Part shown: one piece after another, positions 1 to 5,841 of the stretch
Numbering within the stretch: the first letter of the stretch is position 1
How the letters are laid out: each line of letters opens with the position of its first letter
DNA from: Granulosicoccus sp964498925
Lineage (GTDB): Bacteria > Pseudomonadota > Gammaproteobacteria > Granulosicoccales > Granulosicoccaceae
DNA: 7,464 nucleotides
Reading direction: 5' to 3'
NCBI GenBank assembly: GCA_964498925.1
Contig: CAZCKD010000177.1
Coordinates: 1-7,464 of the forward strand
Notes under the pieces: model-generated
The model's input: the letters and a program-made list of their open reading frames with translations, nothing else
What the model was told of the DNA's origin: nothing
Database searches by the model: none
Made by a program: the position numbers and the translations under genes

Positions 1-370
1 ATGGACGTATTTCGCCCCCATAAAATCATCATCGTCTTAATTATCCCAGTGTCTTACGCAACTGTCGGTGCGAGGTAAAAATTGTAATTCCGTAATTCTC
101 TCGCCGAACCAATCATGACACGAAACATCAACAATCGCCGCTAAGACCAAAGGCTAATTACCGCCCCTAAAACACGAGGTTTTCCTACTAAATTAATCCT
201 TAGTGAACGCAATTTTGGACAACAGTAAATCTGATTGCGAGCATCATCTTTACTAATTTGTTCTAGACGTAAGCTTGTAATACACTTCACCACAAAGCTG
301 GCATTCAGTTCTGCTGGCGTGCACACCTTTTATCCATCATTCTTGAAAGATTGACTAACTAGGAAAGAAA
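1..370. other. Left-edge intergenic region without a convincing gene
   Basis: This stretch lies upstream of the peroxiredoxin-like gene. It is AT-rich and has stops in most frames. A 25-codon plus-strand frame opens with ATG at base 1 and ends with TAA at 76-78; it could be chance or the tail of a gene outside the window. On the minus strand, ATG codons at 19-21, 27-29 and 30-32 could start a leftward gene leaving the window, but too little is present to judge. A TAATAC hexamer at 278-283 resembles a -10 box but lacks a correctly spaced -35 box. The 8-mer GTTCTAGA at 260-267 recurs at 1189-1196 upstream of the next gene. Confidence 0.5.
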
Positions 371-895
371 ATGAGCGAAAAATTAACGCCGGATACGCAG
401 GCACCCGCTTTGAAATTACCGCTAGTGGGCGGCGGCACATTCGACTTAGCCGCAGAATCGCCTGAAAACTTCACCATGGTTTTGTTTTACAGAGGCTACC
501 ATTGCCCTGTATGCAAGAACTACCTAAGTGGCTTAGCATCAATTCTCAGTGAATACGAAGCAGCCGGCTTTACCGTTGTAGCTGCGTCCATGAACGGACC
601 TGAGCTAGCTGAAAAAGCAGCTGCTGAATGGGATATAGGCAACTTGCGTCTTGCCCATAGCGCCACTGTAGAAGACGCAAAAAATTGGGGCTTATGGATT
701 TCCCAAGCGTTTAAAGATGTAGAAGCTGACATCTTCACAGAACCAGGCCTCTTCTGGATACGACCAGATGGAAAACTTTATCTTGCTGATATTTCTAATA
801 TGCCTTGGGCACGTCCAGATTTGAAAAACCTATTGTCAAAGGTCGGTTATGCTTTAGAAAACAACTACCCCGCGCGTGGAACTTACGCTGGATAG
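371..895 (+). CDS. Peroxiredoxin-like (AhpC/TSA-type) thioredoxin-fold protein with CPVC motif
   Basis: This 174-residue protein has the thioredoxin-fold pattern of AhpC/TSA peroxiredoxin-like proteins. The N-terminus has the 'TPDTQAPAL.LPLVGGGTFDL' type of entry strand. A hydrophobic beta strand (about 35-40) leads into FYRGYHCPVCKNYL, with the CxxC pair at C45 and C48. A later 'PGLFWIRPDGKLY' strand-turn (about 125-137) fits the conserved end of the fold. No signal peptide is visible, so it is probably cytoplasmic. Family knowledge suggests thiol-based reduction of peroxides or disulfides. Classical peroxiredoxins have T/S-x-x-C around the peroxidatic cysteine; here the pair is CPVC, which leaves peroxidase and disulfide-reductase roles both open. 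The ATG is supported by AGGAAAG at 361-367 with 3-base spacing. A strong terminator follows, so the gene is probably monocistronic or last in its unit. Confidence 0.9.
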   Translation: MSEKLTPDTQAPALKLPLVGGGTFDLAAESPENFTMVLFYRGYHCPVCKNYLSGLASILSEYEAAGFTVVAASMNGPELAEKAAAEWDIGNLRLAHSATVEDAKNWGLWISQAFKDVEADIFTEPGLFWIRPDGKLYLADISNMPWARPDLKNLLSKVGYALENNYPARGTYAG

Positions 896-918
896 AATTT
901 AATTCATCTTGTTTATAT

Positions 919-951
919 AAAGGCCGAAACATCATGTTTCGGCCTTTTTTT
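919..951 (+). terminator. Intrinsic terminator of the peroxiredoxin-like gene
   Basis: The arms AAAGGCCGAAACA (919-931) and TGTTTCGGCCTTT (935-947) pair perfectly over 13 bp around a TCA loop, and a run of seven T covers 945-951. It begins 23 bases after the stop codon at 895. The A-run on the left arm could give some termination in the opposite direction too. Confidence 0.93.
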
Positions 952-1083
952 AACTTGAATATAGCTATAGCAATATATCTGATAACCGCATATACATTTT
1001 ATTATTAGGCATTTTATATTTCGAGGTACATACTAAATTTGGGGCGAACGTACCGGTTATTTTATTCCGGCGCACACCAAAGA

Positions 1084-1127
1084 AATACATCAAAGCCCCT
1101 GGACCACTTGATACGTGCGGATGTATT
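1084..1127. repeat. 8-bp inverted repeat with 28-base loop in leader
   Basis: AATACATC at 1084-1091 is the exact reverse complement of GATGTATT at 1120-1127. Inside the loop, CAC (1105-1107) can pair with GTG (1115-1117). This could form a leader-RNA stem or be a spaced protein-binding site; nothing identifies a known riboswitch. Confidence 0.35.
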
Positions 1128-1182
1128 GTTTTCGATTAATTGCGTTGCAGTCTTAAAGGTCTGATGTTCGCTCAATATTTTT

Positions 1183-1194
1183 TAGAACGTTCTA
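1183..1194. promoter_or_regulatory. 12-bp palindrome, candidate operator
   Basis: TAGAACGTTCTA is a perfect palindrome lying 64 bases before the binding-protein start codon, flanked by T-runs on both sides. With no loop it is a poor RNA hairpin, so a dimeric-regulator site is the more natural reading. The half GTTCTAGA (1189-1196) also occurs at 260-267, upstream of the peroxiredoxin-like gene. The regulator is unknown. Confidence 0.3.
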
Positions 1195-1258
1195 GATTTT
1201 TTTGTAAAGACTGTGATTTTCAGTTCTTCGAAATGTCTCAATATATGAGGAGATAACT

Positions 1259-2236
1259 ATGCTCAAAAAATCTATAGCGGCCGCAATTATGACGGCTACA
1301 ACAGTATGCGTGTCACCTGTATTCGCCACAGAATCACTGTACCAGGCAATGACAGCTGCAATGGGTGAAGCGATTGAAGACCCACGTTATCTAGATGTAC
1401 TGGCTAACTACGGCATGCCTGCACCCGATTTCGAAAACGATAAGTCATTGGTAAATTCAACTGACTATAAGTATCCGGAAACTGTTGAAGAAGGAACACT
1501 ATTACATCGGGTACTTGAAAACGAATCATTGCGATTAGGTTGGATAGCAGTTGGTGCTCCATGGTCTGTACCGGGTGATGGCGATGATCCTGTGGGCTTA
1601 TCGGTCGAATACTGGGACATCATCCAGGAGAAACTCAATGCGCACTACAACAAGAACATAGAACTCGACTGGATAGAATATACCAGTGCTGTCGGAAACA
1701 ACGATATGTACAAATGGTTGGCTACCGATGCTGATCATAATTGCGCAACACTTGATACAGGCTCTGCCGCTAACTGTTACGACATCATAGGTGGCGCTTA
1801 TGCTATTAACGCACGTAGAAAAGAAATTTCGTACATGTCACCAGCGTACTATCCGCTGAATATGTCGGTTGTCCGAACAAGAACGCCTTTTAACAATCCA
1901 GATATGAAATTAACGACAGCTGAGGAAATTCTAGCGGCTGTTGGAGACCCTGAAGCTGGTTTGATAATCGCTGGCTATGAGGATACTGGCGAACACTCCA
2001 TCATGAAAGGTTGGGAGAAAAAGTACGGAAAAACATTCACCATGAATTTCCGAACTCCAAAATCCAACGTGCTGGAATATGCCGAAACTGCAGACGCCCA
2101 CTTCGTCATGGGTACAAATGCAAGATTGGCAGTGACACGGCAAAACACGCCTGAATTCTGTTCAGAGTGTGAGTTCACCGCCAACATACTCGTGTTTGGT
2201 GGCGTTGGATTCGCTACCGGACTACCTGCAGAATAG
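1259..2236 (+). CDS. Periplasmic substrate-binding protein, family 3 (SBP_bac_3-like), possibly circularly permuted
   Basis: This 325-residue exported protein has a Sec signal peptide: K3-K4, a hydrophobic core, and a V-F-A site predicting cleavage after A23. The two-lobed binding-protein fold is recognisable. LRLGWIAVGAPWSVP (91-105) is the first strand and GLSVEYWDIIQEKL (113-126) the first long helix. YDIIGGAYAINARRKE (174-189) with SPAYYPLNMSVV (194-205) is the hinge and ligand-Arg segment, where R187 fits HisJ Arg77. LIIAGYEDTG (235-244) opens lobe 2. Two features are odd. The chain ends at about 'VGFATGLPAE', where relatives continue for roughly 30 residues with a final helix. Residues 26-52 (SLYQAMTAAMGEAI...YG) look like that missing helix. 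Four mature cysteines (C162, C173, C301, C304) could form disulfides. ATG start: GAGGAG at 1247-1252, spacing 6. No permease or ATPase gene lies nearby, so the ligand and any transporter are unknown; a sensory role is possible. Confidence 0.85.
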   Translation: MLKKSIAAAIMTATTVCVSPVFATESLYQAMTAAMGEAIEDPRYLDVLANYGMPAPDFENDKSLVNSTDYKYPETVEEGTLLHRVLENESLRLGWIAVGAPWSVPGDGDDPVGLSVEYWDIIQEKLNAHYNKNIELDWIEYTSAVGNNDMYKWLATDADHNCATLDTGSAANCYDIIGGAYAINARRKEISYMSPAYYPLNMSVVRTRTPFNNPDMKLTTAEEILAAVGDPEAGLIIAGYEDTGEHSIMKGWEKKYGKTFTMNFRTPKSNVLEYAETADAHFVMGTNARLAVTRQNTPEFCSECEFTANILVFGGVGFATGLPAE

Positions 2237-2254
2237 CTTTAGCATTGATATAAG

Positions 2255-2287
2255 AAAGGGAACGCAAAGTCTATGCGTTCCCTTTTT
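2255..2287 (+). terminator. Intrinsic terminator of the substrate-binding protein gene
   Basis: The arms AAAGGGAACGCA (2255-2266) and TGCGTTCCCTTT (2274-2285) pair over 12 bp around a 7-base loop, followed by a T-run at 2283-2287 and a second T-run at 2290-2295. It lies 18 bases after the stop. Read on the minus strand, the same stem is followed by a weaker T-rich tract, so it may also serve the convergent gene. Confidence 0.9.
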
Positions 2288-2331
2288 GATTTTTTCGTCT
2301 AAAAAGTAAGCTCATTAAACGCACGTGCGCT

Positions 2332-2874
2332 TTAGGTCAGCTCATGCTCACCAACAGCATCAACCTCAAACGCATTTATGGTCATGGAGATCAATGCGTA
2401 GTAACCAAGCACACCGACTAAGTCGACCACCGCCTCCTTGCCCAATTCTTTGACTGCCGTGTTATAGGTAGAATCCGATACTTTTTTATGATTCTGAAGC
2501 TCGGTTGAAAATTCATAAACGATCTGCTCAGAAGTAGAATCAAAATCGGGTTTTTCTCCTTTTCTAATCGCTTCAACAATAGCGGGATCCAACCCAGCAT
2601 CTAACGCTGGTTGCTTATGACTTTGCCATTCAAACTCTGCAGACCAATGCCGAGCTGTTACTAGGATTGCGAGTTCTGATAACCGAGGCGGCAAAGAGCT
2701 GTCATAGCGGCAATATCGGCCTAGAGTTTGAGCACGCGATGCCAGCTCAGCCCTCCACAACCAGACTCCTAGTGGCCCCTGCACAGCACCGCGAGGACCT
2801 GAAACAATTTCCTCATGAACTTTTTGTTGATCCGGCGACATGCTTTCGTATAGCGGTGTCTCAAGTCTACTCAT
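2332..2874 (-). CDS. Carboxymuconolactone decarboxylase (CMD) family protein
   Basis: This 180-residue protein carries the CMD/AhpD-type helical core around residues 60-107: LPPRLSELAILVTARHWSAE, then FEWQSHKQPALDAGLDPAIVEAIRKGE. The AhpD pattern C-x-x-C-x-x-x-H appears here as A79-x-x-E82-x-x-x-H86, so the redox cysteines are absent and peroxidase activity of the AhpD kind is unlikely. The only cysteine is C55, outside this motif. It is longer than typical PcaC proteins (about 130 residues, from memory), and no protocatechuate-pathway gene is visible, so ring-cleavage decarboxylation cannot be assumed. There is no signal peptide. The ATG at 2872-2874 has only a weak GAGAGAAAA-type ribosome site upstream. 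The gene converges on the substrate-binding protein gene and diverges from the lipoprotein gene. Confidence 0.85.
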   Translation of the reverse strand: MSRLETPLYESMSPDQQKVHEEIVSGPRGAVQGPLGVWLWRAELASRAQTLGRYCRYDSSLPPRLSELAILVTARHWSAEFEWQSHKQPALDAGLDPAIVEAIRKGEKPDFDSTSEQIVYEFSTELQNHKKVSDSTYNTAVKELGKEAVVDLVGVLGYYALISMTINAFEVDAVGEHELT

Positions 2875-3103
2875 CGCTTTTCTCTCATTTTCTTCGGACT
2901 AACTGTATAACTATTTTGATTCTACGGGTTGATCAATAGACGCCGTTAACAGGCCCAAACCCCGATTAAATGCGGCTGCCGATGTCGCCAGCAAGGCTGA
3001 CATTCCCAACGTTGCAAAAAACACATAGTATTCTCAGTGCCGTACGTTTTTTACTCTCTGGAACAAACCTGCAATTCCGCGCTCCAAGTGCCATATCGTA
3101 TTT

Positions 3104-3170
3104 TTCCCTGCGATTAGGGTCTTCGCAAGAACATTACAAAATACATTATGAGACCCCTGCTCGCAGGGAA
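3104..3170. repeat. Imperfect inverted repeat upstream of OmpA-lipoprotein gene
   Basis: TTCCCTGCGATTAGGG (3104-3119) matches the reverse complement of 3155-3170 at 14 of 16 positions, including an unbroken 10-base block (TTCCCTGCGA against TCGCAGGGAA). The arms are separated by 35 bases. The right arm is itself a small hairpin (CCCTG, loop CTCG, CAGGG at 3155-3168). Two spaced operator half-sites or a long leader stem are both possible. Confidence 0.45.
3122..3149 (+). promoter_or_regulatory. Weak sigma70-like promoter candidate for OmpA-lipoprotein gene
   Basis: TTCGCA (3122-3127) matches the -35 consensus at 4 of 6 bases. CATTAT (3144-3149) matches the -10 at 4 of 6, with a 16-base spacer. 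The pair lies exactly between the arms of the inverted repeat, which raises its interest. As a sequence match alone it is weak. Confidence 0.22.
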
Positions 3171-3230
3171 TTTCTTCATGACCGCGACTACAATGGCTCT
3201 ATACCCTATTCACGGCTAGTAAGTAAAACC

Positions 3231-3235
3231 GGAGA
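3231..3235 (+). promoter_or_regulatory. Ribosome binding site deciding the OmpA-lipoprotein start
   Basis: GGAGA lies 6 bases before the ATG at 3242. The alternative internal start M33 (3338), which would give a more usual short lipoprotein signal peptide, has no comparable site upstream. The longer start is therefore preferred. Confidence 0.7.
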
Positions 3236-3241
3236 AACACT

Positions 3242-4006
3242 ATGAGCAATCTTTCAAACAGTCAGAACGGCGATGCACGCCAGTCAGTCGCATCGATCCC
3301 GTCTTTAAAAAAGCCAACAAGCCTGAAACGAACTGGCATGGCACTGGCAATTGCTGCCGCACTCTCCGTATCGGCCTGTGCCACTGATGACCAGTCCAAA
3401 ACTCAAAGAGGGGCACTCCTCGGCGGGGTTCTGGGCGCTGTAGCTGGCGCTGTAACCGGCGATAGCAAAGATGCTCTTGTCGGTGCCATTGCAGGTGCGC
3501 TTGTCGGTGGAGCCGTAGGCAACTATCAGGATAGGCAGCAGCGTGAGCTGGAAGAGCAGCTGGCCGCTGAAATTGCTGCTGAACAAATCGAAATTCAACG
3601 TCTTGAAGATGAGACTCTGCAGGTTAGTCTCAGCAATACGGCCTCTTTCGACGTCAACAGCAGCGCACTCAAGCCCGGCTTCCTGCCAGCCTTAGATCGC
3701 CTTGCCTCCCTCGTGCAAAAATACGATAAAACCGCCGTGCACGTTATCGGGCACACGGACAGCTCCGGCTCAGAAGAATTTAATCAAAATCTTTCTCGCC
3801 AGCGAGCATCATCTGTGGCTCGCTATGCACGCGATCAAGGGCTTGACCAAAGACGAGTCAGCGTGGAAGGTCGCGGCGAATTCGAGCCTCGCGCCTCCAA
3901 CGATACCGCTGATGGTCGTCGATCGAATCGACGAGTCGAGATTTTCTTAATACCTATTGTCGAAGGTCAGCAGCAACAAGCGTTTGAATCGCCCGACTAT
4001 TCTTAA
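3242..4006 (+). CDS. OmpA-family peptidoglycan-binding lipoprotein with glycine zipper
   Basis: This 254-residue outer-membrane lipoprotein has domains in a clear order. A basic N-terminal extension (1-32) comes first, then a hydrophobic segment (33-42) ending in lipobox V-S-A-C46. Position +2 is Ala, so no inner-membrane retention signal is seen. A glycine zipper (57-93) has G at 57, 61, 65, 69, 73 and again at 81, 85, 89, 93, split by a short DSKD turn. A charged, probably coiled helix (97-124) leads to an OmpA C-terminal domain (about 126-240). That domain has F136-D-V-N, GHTD with D173, LSRQR with R188, and a closing NRRVEI. D173 and R188 have the 15-residue spacing of the diaminopimelate-binding pair of OmpA. 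The expected role is tethering the outer membrane to peptidoglycan. The 32-residue extension before the signal core is unusual. No clear terminator follows. Confidence 0.93.
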   Translation: MSNLSNSQNGDARQSVASIPSLKKPTSLKRTGMALAIAAALSVSACATDDQSKTQRGALLGGVLGAVAGAVTGDSKDALVGAIAGALVGGAVGNYQDRQQRELEEQLAAEIAAEQIEIQRLEDETLQVSLSNTASFDVNSSALKPGFLPALDRLASLVQKYDKTAVHVIGHTDSSGSEEFNQNLSRQRASSVARYARDQGLDQRRVSVEGRGEFEPRASNDTADGRRSNRRVEIFLIPIVEGQQQQAFESPDYS

Positions 4007-4062
4007 AGCACAAAATCAGACGTTTTGTAGGAAGCTTATACGGAATGCGATGAGCCAAAAAG

Positions 4063-5673
4063 CTAGTAGTCCGGCGAATACATACGTTCTGCAATATGGG
4101 CTGTTAGATCCGTCGGACGTTCAATACTAGACAACCCTTCGTTAAATGCTATTTCGGCGATAGACGTCGCTATATCCAGAGACACGTCACGAATATTATC
4201 CAAGGCTGGAAACACCAGCCCTTGGTCAAGCGCTTGCTGGGATACACCGTCTGCAACTGCTCTTGCAGCTGCTAGGAACATACTGTCAGTCACACGGTTA
4301 ACTTTGCAGCTTGTAACGCCCAATCCGATGCCAGGGAAAATATACGCATTGTTTGATTGACCCGGAACGTGGGTTTTACCATCTATCTCTACCGGATCAA
4401 AAGGACTGCCACTGGCAAAAATGGCGTCACCGTTGCTCCACTGATAAACATCATTGGCAGTTGCTTCCGATCGAGAAGTAGGATTGGACAGTGCAAAGAT
4501 TACCGGATGATCGTTCACTGCGTTCATTCTCTGCACGACTGACTGATCAAAGATGCCCGTCTGACCAGTCGCACCGATGAGAATGGTGGGCTTCAAGACA
4601 TTAACAGCTTCAGTGATTGTTGCAGCTCCAGCATGCTCATGCGCATAGATTTGCGCATGTGGTTTTACCCGATCACGTCCCTTGACTATAAGCCCTTTAC
4701 TATCCATTACCCACAAACGCTGGCGAGCTTGATCAATCGTTAACCCAGTATCCATAAGCGCTTTAACAATGAGATCGGCGATACCCATATTGGCGGAGCC
4801 AGCGCCGACCAATAGGATCTTCTGCTGATCTAATTTGCCCTGACTAATTCGCAAAGCGCCAAGAATTCCGGCTAGCGCAACTGCAGCTGTCCCTTGTATA
4901 TCATCATTGAAAAACGCCATTTTGTCTCTATAACGTTCAAGCAAAGCTATAGCGTTGTCTGTTTGGAAATCCTCGAATTGCAACATGGCATCCGGAAATA
5001 CATCAGCCACCGCATCAACAAACTCATCTAATAAATCCTGATACGGTTGGCCAGTTAAACGCGGTTGGCGGAGGCCAAGATAATGTGCATTTGTAGCCAA
5101 TCGCTCGGTATTGGTGCCTACATCTATAACAATTGGTAAAGTTGTGGAAGGGTGAATACCGCCGGCTGCTGTGTATAAAGCAAGCTTTCCCACCGAAATG
5201 GACATACCGTTTGCGCCTAAGTCGCCCAAACCTAGGATTCTTTCACCATCTGTTGCAACGATTACTCTGGGTGCCTCGCCAGTCCAATTGCCCAGAACCT
5301 CACGAACACTGCCCATGTCAGCTGGCGTAATATAAAGCCCTCTGGGACGACGAAAAATCGTCCCATAGTTCATCGCTGCCTCACCTACTGTGGGCGTGTA
5401 GATAATGGGCATATACCCGGGCATATCCGTTAATAATGTACGGTAGAACAGCGTTTCGTTCTGGTCCTGCAACGCCATCAGGAAAATATAGCGTTCAAGA
5501 TTGGACGATTTCTGCTCGCAGTTCAGACGAACACGCTCAACCTGCTGATCCAGTGTTTCCTCGCCAGGAGGTAACAAACCGCGCAGACCCAGTTCATCAC
5601 GCTCCGCCGCTGTAAATGCTGTACCTCTGTTTTTTAGCGGATCGTGCAGTAGATCTTTTCCACGCAAACTCAT
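4063..5673 (-). CDS. maeA: Malic enzyme, NAD(P)-dependent oxaloacetate-decarboxylating malate dehydrogenase
   Basis: This 536-residue enzyme matches full-length malic enzymes of the eukaryotic/MaeA class, without the phosphotransacetylase tail of MaeB. It converts malate and NAD(P)+ to pyruvate, CO2 and NAD(P)H in the cytoplasm. The N-terminal RGTAFTAAERDELGLRGLLPP block is typical. Catalytic residues seen by comparison with human ME2 are Y92 in IYTPTVG, K163 in GKLALY, the metal ligands E234-D235 in QFEDF, and the acid pair D257-D258 in FNDDIQGTAA. The dinucleotide motif GAGSANMG is at 290-297, followed later by FALSNPTSRSEAT and SGSPFDP. The MYSPDY C-terminus is also family-like. DSKGLIVKGR (324-333) resembles NADP-type animal enzymes, so cofactor choice is not settled and maeA is used only as the class name. 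The ATG has AGAGGAGA upstream and a perfect -10 box 33 bases before it. It lies 168 bases downstream of the NDH-2-like gene. Confidence 0.96.
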   Translation of the reverse strand: MSLRGKDLLHDPLKNRGTAFTAAERDELGLRGLLPPGEETLDQQVERVRLNCEQKSSNLERYIFLMALQDQNETLFYRTLLTDMPGYMPIIYTPTVGEAAMNYGTIFRRPRGLYITPADMGSVREVLGNWTGEAPRVIVATDGERILGLGDLGANGMSISVGKLALYTAAGGIHPSTTLPIVIDVGTNTERLATNAHYLGLRQPRLTGQPYQDLLDEFVDAVADVFPDAMLQFEDFQTDNAIALLERYRDKMAFFNDDIQGTAAVALAGILGALRISQGKLDQQKILLVGAGSANMGIADLIVKALMDTGLTIDQARQRLWVMDSKGLIVKGRDRVKPHAQIYAHEHAGAATITEAVNVLKPTILIGATGQTGIFDQSVVQRMNAVNDHPVIFALSNPTSRSEATANDVYQWSNGDAIFASGSPFDPVEIDGKTHVPGQSNNAYIFPGIGLGVTSCKVNRVTDSMFLAAARAVADGVSQQALDQGLVFPALDNIRDVSLDIATSIAEIAFNEGLSSIERPTDLTAHIAERMYSPDY

Positions 5674-5705
5674 CGGTCTCCTCTTTACATGCTTAGTTGC
5701 AAATC

Positions 5706-5711
5706 ATTATA
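5706..5711 (-). promoter_or_regulatory. -10 box of a malic-enzyme promoter
   Basis: On the minus strand this is a perfect TATAAT, 32 bases before the malic-enzyme ATG, with the ribosome site in between. Transcription would start near 5698-5700, giving a leader of about 25 bases. No good -35 box sits 16-18 bases upstream, so the promoter may need an activator or be moderate. Confidence 0.45.
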
Positions 5712-5763
5712 TGGGGATACAGAAGGAATATGGTCGTAATTGGTAAAGCGTAAAGAAAGCTTG

Positions 5764-5787
5764 GTTAGACGGTATACACCACCTAAC
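5764..5787 (-). other. Minus-strand-specific RNA hairpin after the NDH-2-like gene
   Basis: Read on the minus strand, GUUAGGUGGU (5787-5778) pairs over all 10 positions with ACCGUCUAAC (5773-5764) around loop GUAU. Two of the pairs are G-U. On the plus strand those two positions become A-C mismatches, so the structure favours transcripts of the flavoprotein gene. It starts 54 bases after that gene's stop. Only a broken T-rich tract (GCTTTCTTTA) follows after a few bases, so it is at best a weak terminator; a 3'-end stabiliser or processing element is also possible. Confidence 0.45.
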
Positions 5788-5841
5788 TTGCACGCATACA
5801 TGCTAGATGCACTTGAATGATCTGTTCACCTTTTATGGCTG

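Larger units (their letters stand above)
952..1258 (+). other. Long leader/promoter region of the substrate-binding protein gene
   Basis: About 307 bases without a credible gene separate a terminator from the binding-protein start. Visible structure is as follows. A 10-bp palindrome TATAGCTATA lies at 960-969. An 8-bp perfect inverted repeat has arms AATACATC (1084-1091) and GATGTATT (1120-1127). A 12-bp perfect palindrome TAGAACGTTCTA lies at 1183-1194 in AT-rich flanks. The 8-mer CTCAATAT occurs twice (1171-1178 and 1237-1244). I found no -35/-10 pair good enough to call. Because the upstream gene is terminated, a promoter for the downstream gene must lie here. Confidence 0.55.
2875..3241. 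other. Divergent intergenic region between CMD and OmpA-lipoprotein genes
   Basis: This 367-base region must hold the promoters of both divergent genes. On the CMD side is the 8-bp palindrome TTGATCAA (2927-2934); its minus-strand TTGATC resembles a -35 box, but no good -10 box follows at the right spacing. On the OmpA side an imperfect 16-bp inverted repeat (3104-3119 and 3155-3170) brackets a weak promoter-like pair. A 91-codon plus-strand frame (2970-3245) crosses the region, but it lacks a ribosome site and resembles no family I know, so I do not call it. Confidence 0.5.

Noticed and set aside
1..78. 25-codon plus-strand frame beginning with ATG at base 1
   Set aside because: Too short to judge; its ATG coincides with the window edge, so it may be chance or part of a gene outside the window.
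141..326. 61-codon minus-strand frame near the left edge
   Set aside because: It has a GTG start without a good ribosome site, odd composition and no recognisable motif; most likely chance.
805..1008. 67-codon plus-strand frame overlapping the end of the peroxiredoxin-like gene
   Set aside because: It is a shifted frame of that gene and reads straight through the strong terminator at 919-951.
1202..1244. Promoter-like hexamers TTGTAA (1202-1207) and CAATAT (1239-1244) just before the binding-protein gene
   Set aside because: The spacing is wrong for a pair, and the second element lies almost on the ribosome site.
2319..2334. Palindrome CGCACGTGCG (2320-2329) at the end of the CMD gene
   Set aside because: It is a neat palindrome, but no T-run follows on the minus strand and it has no loop, so a terminator is not supported; it could be chance.
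2970..3245. 91-codon plus-strand frame in the CMD/OmpA intergenic region, ending in an ATGA overlap with the lipoprotein start
   Set aside because: The overlap hints at translational coupling, but there is no ribosome site at its ATG, no family resemblance, and it covers the expected promoter region and the inverted repeat.
4010..4028. Hairpin ACAAAA/TTTTGT after the OmpA-lipoprotein gene
   Set aside because: The stem is 6 bp and almost all A-T, with no T-run after it; too weak to call a terminator.
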